This document shows positions 1-5,012 of a stretch of 5,012 nt of DNA, piece after piece. The stretch lies in the NCBI GenBank assembly GCA_003451645.1, contig DMER01000101.1, forward strand, positions 1,263-6,274. Reading direction: 5' to 3'. Numbering within the stretch: position 1 is the first letter of the stretch; every line of letters starts with the position of its first letter. Made by a program: the position numbers and the translations under genes. This stretch comes from Alphaproteobacteria bacterium (GTDB lineage Bacteria; Pseudomonadota; Alphaproteobacteria; Micropepsales; Micropepsaceae). A model generated the notes under the pieces. The model was given only the letters and a program-made list of their open reading frames with translations, was not told the origin of the DNA and made no database searches.

Positions 1-552
1 CGCGCCAGGGGCGAGCTTGAAGCGGCGCAACGCCTCCAGGGCCTTGGCCCGATTGACGTCAAAAGGCTGAGGCGAGACGGCCTTGATTGCACCTTGCGCG
101 TCTGCGCCCGTTGTCGCGCGCAATTCCGGAACGACATCACTTTCGGCTGTGGGGATGATGATGAGGGGGCGGTTCGTCCGCTCCGCGCGCTGTGCGATCT
201 GACGCATGGTGTCGACGCGTTCGTCCCAGCGGTTCGCCGCGGCCCAGCCATTGTCCACGGCAATCACAACGGGGCCCTTGCCAGCGCCCAAATCATCCGG
301 AGCAACGAAGGGATCGGACAAGGCAATGATAATGGCCGCAGCAGCCGCTAAGCGCAAAATGAGCAACCACAACGGTGTCTTGGCCGGTGTCTGATCCGTC
401 GGGTTCAACCCCAACAACAGGCGAATTGCCGGGAAGAAAACCTGTTTGGGAGCGGGTGGTGTGACTTTGAGAAGCCACCAGATCGCGGGTAGGATTGCCA
501 ATGCTGCGAGCACCCACGGTGCGCCAAAGCCAATCGATTCCAGACCACTCAT
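1..552 (-). CDS. BatA-type N-terminal membrane domain protein, probably DUF4159 family (partial, C-terminus outside window)
   Basis: This open frame reads leftward off the window edge, and 184 codons are visible from ATG at 552-550. The N-terminus has the BatA/aerotolerance regulator layout. A first hydrophobic segment lies at about residues 11-29 (APWVLAALAILPAIWWLL) and a second at about 61-79 (LWLLILRLAAAAAIIIAL), with a short basic linker between them. An alpha/beta VWA-like fold then starts at PVVIAVDNGWA (about 95-105). The usual MIDAS DxSxS is replaced by DNGWA, so metal binding at this site is doubtful. I recall the DNGWA form from large alphaproteobacterial proteins of about 900 residues that end in a DUF4159 domain, but that domain is not in view. 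The start codon overlaps the stop of the DUF58 gene as ATGA, which implies translational coupling. It is probably an inner-membrane partner of the upstream MoxR/DUF58 pair. The BatA-like N-terminus is well supported; the DUF4159 assignment is an inference. Confidence 0.82.
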   Translation of the reverse strand, partial: MSGLESIGFGAPWVLAALAILPAIWWLLKVTPPAPKQVFFPAIRLLLGLNPTDQTPAKTPLWLLILRLAAAAAIIIALSDPFVAPDDLGAGKGPVVIAVDNGWAAANRWDERVDTMRQIAQRAERTNRPLIIIPTAESDVVPELRATTGADAQGAIKAVSPQPFDVNRAKALEALRRFKLAPGA

Positions 553-1514
553 AGCCGGACCCTGCCCCGGCCCATCGGTTTATGGGCCGTCATGGCCGTA
601 TAGAGAGCCAGCACTGCCGCATTGGGCGCACGGTCAGTGCGGTGCACCGCAAAAGTCCACAGCCGCTTGCGGCTCATTTGCGCGAGGCCATGCTGTAACT
701 CAGCCAAGCGCGCCTTGTAGGCAGAGCGTAAATGTTCAGCCCGGCCTGCAATCAAACGGTCAGGGCCCTCGACGTCCCGGAACTCTGTACGTCCATCAAA
801 GGGCAGGTCTTCTTCAGCAGGGTCGAGGACCTGGATGAGATGGCCGCGCACACCTAAGCTGGCAAAATGCGCAATAGCCGATTCAACCTCGTCCGTGGCG
901 CGCAACCAATCTCCGACCATCACGACTTGCGCGTGACGCGGGAGCCGCCGCTTGGGCGGCAGTGACGCCTCACCATTACTCGGTGCCCGCATGAGGGTGC
1001 GGGCAAGACGCGCGAGGCCCGTCTTGCCATGCGCAGGCGCGCCGTCATCGCCCAGAATTGCTACACGCTCTCCGCCCCTGATGAGTAGCGATGCGAGTGC
1101 TAAGGACAGAACTGTCGCGCGCTCAAACTTTGTGCAGGTCCCCCAGTCAGACATATAGTTCATGGAGGCGCTCGCATCGCGCCAGAGCCACACACTTGCT
1201 GCGGCTTCCCATTCGCGCTCACGCACAAAGAGGTTCTGCGTCTTTGCGGATTGCCGCCAGTCAATGGCTTGGGAAGGGTCTTCATCGCGGAAAGGGCGGA
1301 ACTCCCAGAAACTCTCGCCTTGGCCGATGCGCCTCCGGCCGTGGATACCGGGGGCTACCGTCGCAGCAACCCGGTCCGCCTCGATCATCAATGGAGGCAA
1401 GCGTCCCGCAATGTCTTCTGCCTCGCCGCGCATGTTCACGGCCTTGCGCACAGGCGCGATCGCCGCGCGCAGAGCCGCCAGGGGATTTGTGACCATTGGC
1501 TTGGGGGGCGCCAT
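549..1514 (-). CDS. DUF58 domain-containing protein (VWA-like, MoxR partner)
   Basis: This 321-residue soluble protein has the usual length for the compact DUF58 family. The family signature lies at about residues 70-91 (WEFRPFRDEDPSQAIDW, then RQSAK), matching the known pattern EFR.YR.GD..R.IDW..SA. A VWA-type strand follows with an intact MIDAS motif DASAS at 113-117, then a second strand VVMVGDWL at 197-204, where many relatives have a SDFL-like sequence. No signal peptide or membrane segment is evident, so it should be cytoplasmic. The ATG at 1514-1512 is preceded by GGAG at a spacing of 4, which supports this start. It lies 39 bp downstream of the MoxR ATPase gene and overlaps the BatA-like gene by ATGA. 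In known MoxR systems the DUF58/VWA protein is thought to be a substrate adaptor or client of the ATPase. The exact role here is unknown. Confidence 0.93.
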   Translation of the reverse strand: MAPPKPMVTNPLAALRAAIAPVRKAVNMRGEAEDIAGRLPPLMIEADRVAATVAPGIHGRRRIGQGESFWEFRPFRDEDPSQAIDWRQSAKTQNLFVREREWEAAASVWLWRDASASMNYMSDWGTCTKFERATVLSLALASLLIRGGERVAILGDDGAPAHGKTGLARLARTLMRAPSNGEASLPPKRRLPRHAQVVMVGDWLRATDEVESAIAHFASLGVRGHLIQVLDPAEEDLPFDGRTEFRDVEGPDRLIAGRAEHLRSAYKARLAELQHGLAQMSRKRLWTFAVHRTDRAPNAAVLALYTAMTAHKPMGRGRVRL

Positions 1515-1553
1515 ATATCTCCGGTCTGGTTTCTCAAAAACGCCGTGGCTAGA

Positions 1554-2555
1554 TCAGTGCTGCAACGGCGCGCATAGTTGGTCGATTACTGTTGCCATGG
1601 TCAGATCCTTTTCGCGCGCGGCAAATTTGAGCGCCATTCTATGGCGTAAAATGGGCTGTGCCAATGAAACGACGTCATCAACAGAGGGCGCAAACCGGCC
1701 CTCCATGAGTGCACGCGCCCTGACAGCAAGGGACAAAGCCTGGCTGGCGCGCGGACCTGGACCCCATGCGACATAGTCCCGGATTTGCGGATTTGTGGCC
1801 GTTTCCGGCCGCGCGGACCGGACAAGCGTCAATATTGCTTCCAGAACGCGCTCGCCAACTGGGATCGCGCGGACCAAACGCTGAAAAAAGATTAATTCTT
1901 GGGCGCGCAGGACCTCGCGCGGGGCCTCTTCTGTAACGCCCGTGGTCGCCAACAAGATACGGCGTTCCGCCTCCAAATCGGGGTAGCCGATGTCGATCTG
2001 GATCAAAAAGCGGTCGAGCTGGGCCTCAGGCAAAGGGTAGGTGCCTTCTTGCTCCAGTGGATTTTGCGTCGCCAAGACGTGGAAAGGATGCGGCAAGTCG
2101 TACTTCACACCAGCGACGGTCACCTGGCGTTCTTGCATGGCTTGCAATAAGGCCGACTGGGTGCGGGGGCTGGCGCGGTTGACTTCATCGGCCATCAGCA
2201 ACTGACAGAATACCGGGCCCTTGATAAAACGAAAGGAGCGCCGCCCGGTCTCCGATTCTTCGAGCACCTCAGAGCCGATGATATCGGCGGGCATGAGGTC
2301 GGGTGTGAATTGAATGCGTTTCGTGCCCAGGCCCATGATATGACCCAAAGCGTCCACGAGGCGCGTCTTGGCCAAGCCGGGCACGCCGATCAGCAGGCCA
2401 TGGCCACCAGCCAGCAGCGTAATCAGGGATTGCTCAACCACCTCGCGTTGCCCGAAGATGACGCGGCCGATGGCTTCGCGGACGGTTGCAATCTTGGCCA
2501 CCGCGCTCTCGAATTCACGGACGGTCGCTTCGGTCTTTTCAGGAGGCTTTTCCAT
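1554..2555 (-). CDS. MoxR-family AAA+ ATPase
   Basis: This ATP-driven chaperone-like ATPase belongs to the MoxR branch of AAA+ proteins, which form hexameric rings and act with VWA-domain partners. Numbered from the ATG chosen here (333 residues), the motifs are Walker A GVPGLAKT at 57-64, the MoxR motif FTPDLMP at 83-89, Walker B LLMADE at 119-124, sensor 1 ATQNP at 162-166, the arginine-finger region LDRF at 180-183, and a sensor 2 arginine in WGPGPR at about 264-269. All key residues are intact. The frame stays open upstream to a GTG at 2591, which would add 12 residues. I prefer ATG 2555-2553 because the protein then has the usual family length, although neither start has a good Shine-Dalgarno sequence. 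It is the first gene of a leftward operon with DUF58 and BatA-like genes. The family call is very secure. The cellular target is not visible, and aerotolerance or envelope maintenance is only a family-level guess. Confidence 0.95.
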   Translation of the reverse strand: MEKPPEKTEATVREFESAVAKIATVREAIGRVIFGQREVVEQSLITLLAGGHGLLIGVPGLAKTRLVDALGHIMGLGTKRIQFTPDLMPADIIGSEVLEESETGRRSFRFIKGPVFCQLLMADEVNRASPRTQSALLQAMQERQVTVAGVKYDLPHPFHVLATQNPLEQEGTYPLPEAQLDRFLIQIDIGYPDLEAERRILLATTGVTEEAPREVLRAQELIFFQRLVRAIPVGERVLEAILTLVRSARPETATNPQIRDYVAWGPGPRASQALSLAVRARALMEGRFAPSVDDVVSLAQPILRHRMALKFAAREKDLTMATVIDQLCAPLQH

Positions 2556-2649
2556 TGCGCGGTCTATTGTCTCTTCATGGGTGCGGAGCACGGGCCATTG
2601 GCTGGCAATGGCAGACCGTGCCTCGAAGCGGGTGCAAAGAACAAGGGCT
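2556..2649. other. Divergent intergenic region between the two operons
   Basis: This gap of about 94 bp must carry the promoters of both the leftward MoxR operon and the rightward DUF1285 operon, unless one is read from within a gene. I found no convincing sigma-70 type -35/-10 pair with 16-18 bp spacing on either strand, which is common in high-G+C alphaproteobacteria. The region holds one clear structure, a 7-bp inverted repeat listed separately, and a weaker small palindrome GTGCggaGCAC at 2581-2591. The exact limits depend on which start codons are used on each side. Confidence 0.6.
2594..2612. promoter_or_regulatory. 7-bp inverted repeat, candidate operator
   Basis: The sequence GCCATTG-gctgg-CAATGGC is a perfect 7+7 bp inverted repeat with a 5-nt spacer, near the middle of the divergent gap. 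Its size and symmetry would suit a dimeric regulator, and its core also contains a TTG...CAA pair. It is not followed by a T-run and no gene ends nearby, so it is unlikely to be a terminator. The repeat is seen directly; the operator role is inferred from position. A 7-bp arm can arise by chance, so confidence is low. Confidence 0.3.
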
Positions 2650-3255
2650 ATGACATTTCTTTCGGGTCTGATGCAAGGCGAGGCCTTGCCGCGTGGGATG
2701 GCGGAGCTGCAGGCAGAGCTCGCTGCAGGGCGCAGCTTGCCGCCGGTTGAGCGCTGGACCCCTGAATATTGCGGCCAGATAGACCTGCGGATCGCCAGGG
2801 ATGGTGCTTGGTACTACATCGGAACACCGATTGCGCGGCCGGCACTGGTCCGCCTGTTCTCCACGATCCTGCGCAAAGAACCGGATGGGCGGTATTGTCT
2901 GGTGACCCCGGTTGAGATGGCTGAGATCACAGTGGAGGACGCACCGTTTTTGGCCGTCCAGGCACAGTGTAAGGGGGAAGGGCAAGCAGCGGACTGGTCC
3001 TTTCTCACCAATGTTGGCGACACCGTGACCTGCGATGCAGGGCATTGCTTGCGGGTCATCCATAACCCCGAGACCGGAGAGCCCCGTCCCTATATTCATG
3101 TCCGGCGTGGGCTTGAAGCCCGAGTAGTCCGGCCAGTCTTCTACGAGCTTGTGGAAGCGGCGATTGTGACCCGGATTGGTGATCAGGACATGCTAGGCAT
3201 CTGGAGCGGCGGGGTCTTTCACGCCCTGGGCGAGGCACCGCGCGATGACGCTTGA
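2650..3255 (+). CDS. DUF1285 domain-containing protein
   Basis: This 201-residue protein is full length for DUF1285, a family without an established function. The conserved blocks appear in order: CGQIDLRIARDGAWYYIGTP at 41-60, VTPVE at 85-89, VEDAPF at 95-100, TNVGD at 120-124, PYIHVRRGLEA at 147-157 and WSGGVF at 185-190. There is no signal peptide or membrane span, so it is predicted to be cytoplasmic. ATG 2650 leaves about 30 residues before the first conserved block, as in relatives I recall. The upstream AAGGG is too close (2 nt) to be a good ribosome binding site. ATG 2671 and ATG 2698 are in-frame alternatives. The frame also stays open further upstream, but there it is only antisense to the MoxR gene. 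It is first in a rightward operon and its end overlaps the Nudix gene by 11 bp. The family call is strong, the exact start moderate, and the function unknown. Confidence 0.9.
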   Translation: MTFLSGLMQGEALPRGMAELQAELAAGRSLPPVERWTPEYCGQIDLRIARDGAWYYIGTPIARPALVRLFSTILRKEPDGRYCLVTPVEMAEITVEDAPFLAVQAQCKGEGQAADWSFLTNVGDTVTCDAGHCLRVIHNPETGEPRPYIHVRRGLEARVVRPVFYELVEAAIVTRIGDQDMLGIWSGGVFHALGEAPRDDA

Positions 3256-3892
3256 CGACTTGCGCCGCGTCCTGAAGCATCGCTTTCCAGAGCGTCTCGC
3301 CTCGCAGCCGCCGGTCATGGGCGATCACGACCTCAATCCTGATTGGCAGGCCGAACGTCTTAGGCAGACCGAAGGGGACCGTCCAGCTTTGCGCGACGCC
3401 GCCGTGTTAATCCCGCTAGTGGCGCGCCCTCACGGCATCCAGGTCCTGCTGACGCGGCGCTCGGCCGATCTACCCTCGCATGCGGGACAGGTGAGTTTTC
3501 CGGGCGGCAAGGTCCAACCAGGTGATTTGGATTTCGCGGACACGGCGTTGCGCGAGACCGAAGAAGAGGTTGGTTTAGCGCGGCGGTATGTCGAGATTGC
3601 AGGACACCTTGATCCCTATGAGACAGGTACAGGCTTTGCGATCCGGCCCGTCGTGGGGCTGGTTGCCGAGGGGTTTGATCTGACCATTGACGCGCGCGAA
3701 GTAGCCGAGGCTTTCGAAGTGCCGTTTTCGTTTTTAATGAACCCAGAAAATCACCAACGCCATCACGCGGTTTGGCAAGGGCGCCGCCGTAGCTATTTCG
3801 CCATTCCCTACGGCAGGCATTACATCTGGGGGGCGACAGCAGGAATGCTGGTGGCCCTGCAACGCCGACTCTTCACAGAGGCATCGGAATGA
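3245..3892 (+). CDS. CoA pyrophosphatase (Nudix hydrolase, NudL-like)
   Basis: This 215-residue Nudix hydrolase is of the CoA pyrophosphatase type, which splits coenzyme A or its derivatives into 4'-phosphopantetheine (or acyl-phosphopantetheine) and 3',5'-ADP using Mg2+ or Mn2+. The CoA-specific signature upstream of the Nudix box is present at 68-88: LLTRRS, then HAGQVSFPGG. The Nudix box continues from G88 to RETEEEVGL at 103-111, with E107 and E108 as expected metal ligands. At residue 77 a proline stands where the classical signature (LLTxRS-x3-R) has arginine. ATG 3245 is preceded by GAGG at 3232-3235 (spacing 9), and the gene overlaps the DUF1285 stop by 11 bp. Its own stop overlaps the start of the CCA transferase gene as ATGA. 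The cytoplasmic Nudix assignment is certain. CoA as substrate is inferred from the signature. It may control CoA turnover or remove damaged CoA. Confidence 0.92.
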   Translation: MTLDDLRRVLKHRFPERLASQPPVMGDHDLNPDWQAERLRQTEGDRPALRDAAVLIPLVARPHGIQVLLTRRSADLPSHAGQVSFPGGKVQPGDLDFADTALRETEEEVGLARRYVEIAGHLDPYETGTGFAIRPVVGLVAEGFDLTIDAREVAEAFEVPFSFLMNPENHQRHHAVWQGRRRSYFAIPYGRHYIWGATAGMLVALQRRLFTEASE

Positions 3893-5012
3893 CCCGCACC
3901 TTCGCCGGGCAAGCATGGCTCCAATCACCCGCCGCACAAGCGGTCCTCAAGGCCCTATCGGTGGCAGGGGGCGAGGGGCGATTCGTTGGCGGCTGTGTGC
4001 GCAATGCGCTGATGGGTCGCGAGGTCGATGATATCGATGTTGCGACAACGCTGGTTCCCCAAGAGGTGATGGCGGCGCTGACGGCCCAGGGCATCAAGGC
4101 GGTGCCGACAGGCGTTGACCACGGTACGGTCACAGCGGTCTTGGATGGTACGCCAATTGAAGTGACCACGTTACGGCGCGATGTCGAGACAGATGGCCGC
4201 CACGCGGTGGTCGCCTTCACCACTGACTGGGCGGAGGATGCAGCGCGGCGCGACTTCACCGTCAATGCGCTCTATGCCGATGCGGTGGGCCAACTCTACG
4301 ATCCAGGTGGCGAGGGCTTATCGGATCTGGATGCGGGGCGGGTCCGGTTCATTGGCGACCCAACGCAGCGGATTCGGGAGGATTACCTTCGCATTTTGCG
4401 CTTCTTCCGCATCCATGCCTGGTATGGGACGGGCGCGTTGGACGCAAAAGGGCTTACGGCCTGCGGCGCTGACGCAGAGGGGCTTGCCGGGATTTCGGGC
4501 GAACGTATCCAAAAGGAAATGCTTAAACTGTTGCGCGCCGACGCCCCGGTTCCTGCGCTGCGCGCAATGGCGGCAAGCGGCGTTGTCGGGCAAGTCCTGC
4601 CAGGGCGGTTGAATGTCAACAGGCTTGAGCGGCTCTGTGCAATCGACGCCGAAACCTTTCGCTCGCCTGAGCCCGTGTTGCGGCTGGCCGCTTTGCTGGA
4701 TGGTGGCGATGACCAAGCTCGCCTGCTCGCAGATCGCTGGCGGTTGTCGAATAAGGATCGCGATGAACTCTGCGGGCTGGTTGGCGCAGATGATCTGAAG
4801 ATCGTGCCCTATCTGTCCGTGCGCGAGGTGCGCCGTTTGCTCTACCGGATTGGTGTCGAGCGCTTCTGCGGGTTGTGCCGGTTGCGCTGGGCGGAGGACC
4901 CGAAAGTCTCCAATCAAATGCAGTGGGAAACGCTGCTTGCCCTGGGCCGGAGCTGGCAGCGTCCCACTTTGCCACTCACGGGCAACGATGTGATGCGCGC
5001 CGGCGTGCCGCC
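3889..5012 (+). CDS. cca: CCA tRNA nucleotidyltransferase (partial, C-terminus outside window)
   Basis: This class II nucleotidyltransferase adds or repairs the 3'-terminal CCA of tRNAs from CTP and ATP without a nucleic acid template. From ATG 3889, 374 codons are visible, which is nearly the whole protein. The catalytic head shows GGCVRNALMGREVDDIDVAT at 34-53, with the metal-binding carboxylates D48 and D50. EVTTLRRD follows at 91-98, then RRDFTVNALY at 120-129, and GDPTQRIRED at 156-165 running into YLRILRFFR. The latter contains EDYLR at 164-168, matching the EDxxR nucleotide-selecting motif. The C-terminal LTGNDVMRAGVP near the window edge is a typical late motif, so perhaps 15-25 residues are missing. 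The start has AGAGG at 3877-3881 (spacing 7) and overlaps the Nudix stop by ATGA. Whether it adds all of CCA or only part cannot be settled here. A poly(A) polymerase is less likely, because I do not see that enzyme's distinctive motif. Confidence 0.93.
   Translation, partial: MTRTFAGQAWLQSPAAQAVLKALSVAGGEGRFVGGCVRNALMGREVDDIDVATTLVPQEVMAALTAQGIKAVPTGVDHGTVTAVLDGTPIEVTTLRRDVETDGRHAVVAFTTDWAEDAARRDFTVNALYADAVGQLYDPGGEGLSDLDAGRVRFIGDPTQRIREDYLRILRFFRIHAWYGTGALDAKGLTACGADAEGLAGISGERIQKEMLKLLRADAPVPALRAMAASGVVGQVLPGRLNVNRLERLCAIDAETFRSPEPVLRLAALLDGGDDQARLLADRWRLSNKDRDELCGLVGADDLKIVPYLSVREVRRLLYRIGVERFCGLCRLRWAEDPKVSNQMQWETLLALGRSWQRPTLPLTGNDVMRAGVP

Noticed and set aside
446..838. 130-residue plus-strand open frame over the BatA-like/DUF58 junction
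   Set aside because: It lies opposite two genes joined by an ATGA overlap, has a Pro/Gly/Ala/Gln-rich shadow composition, and no domain.
1515..1553. Possible terminator or promoter in the 39-bp gap between the MoxR and DUF58 genes
   Set aside because: There is a short T-run on the minus strand but no stable stem before it, and the operon context predicts read-through.
1162..1776. 204-residue plus-strand open frame spanning the DUF58 and MoxR genes
   Set aside because: It crosses two well-supported genes on the opposite strand, has a low-complexity Arg/Ser/Ala-rich composition, and no motif.
2368..2649. N-terminal extension of the DUF1285 frame by 94 codons
   Set aside because: Most of this stretch is antisense to the conserved N-terminal part of the MoxR gene, and the DUF1285 family homology begins only after position 2650.
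2575..3099. 174-residue minus-strand open frame over the DUF1285 gene
   Set aside because: It is antisense to conserved DUF1285 blocks and its translation resembles no family. It would also occupy the divergent promoter gap.
4318..4917. 199-residue open frame on the minus strand inside the CCA transferase gene
   Set aside because: It is antisense to a gene with all its family motifs, shows no recognisable domain, and is the kind of long shadow frame that high-G+C DNA produces.

Overview
The window looks like chromosomal housekeeping and envelope-associated DNA from an alphaproteobacterium, most likely of Rhodobacterales (Roseobacter/Rhodobacter) type. This rests on three things: high G+C, the style of the proteins, and a gene order (MoxR–DUF58–BatA/DUF4159 beside DUF1285–Nudix–CCA transferase) that I recall from that group. 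The lineage is an inference, because no rRNA or marker search could be run. Coding density is nearly total, and I see no tRNA, rRNA, CRISPR array, insertion sequence or phage gene.

Layout: two operons diverge from one short intergenic gap at about 2556-2649. The minus-strand operon runs leftward: a MoxR-family AAA+ ATPase (1554-2555), a DUF58 von Willebrand-like protein (549-1514), and the start of a BatA/DUF4159-type membrane protein (552 to beyond position 1). The last is cut by the window edge and overlaps the DUF58 gene by ATGA. The plus-strand operon runs rightward: a DUF1285 protein (2650-3255), a Nudix CoA pyrophosphatase (3245-3892), and a CCA tRNA nucleotidyltransferase (3889 to beyond 5012, lacking only its extreme C-terminus). 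Both junctions in this second operon overlap (11 bp, then ATGA), so the three genes are probably co-translated.

How the genes may work together: MoxR ATPases typically act as chaperones with partners carrying VWA domains. The DUF58 protein and the membrane-anchored BatA-like protein are the expected partners, as in the Bat aerotolerance operons. The second operon joins a tRNA 3'-end maturation enzyme to a CoA-hydrolysing Nudix enzyme and to DUF1285, whose function is not known. The conserved link is suggestive, but no pathway can be read from the sequence.

I did not find a clearly new system. The points most worth following up are the uncharacterised DUF1285 gene inside a tightly overlapping operon, a 7-bp inverted repeat centred in the divergent gap, and the contrast between an intact and a degenerate MIDAS motif in the two VWA-like neighbours.
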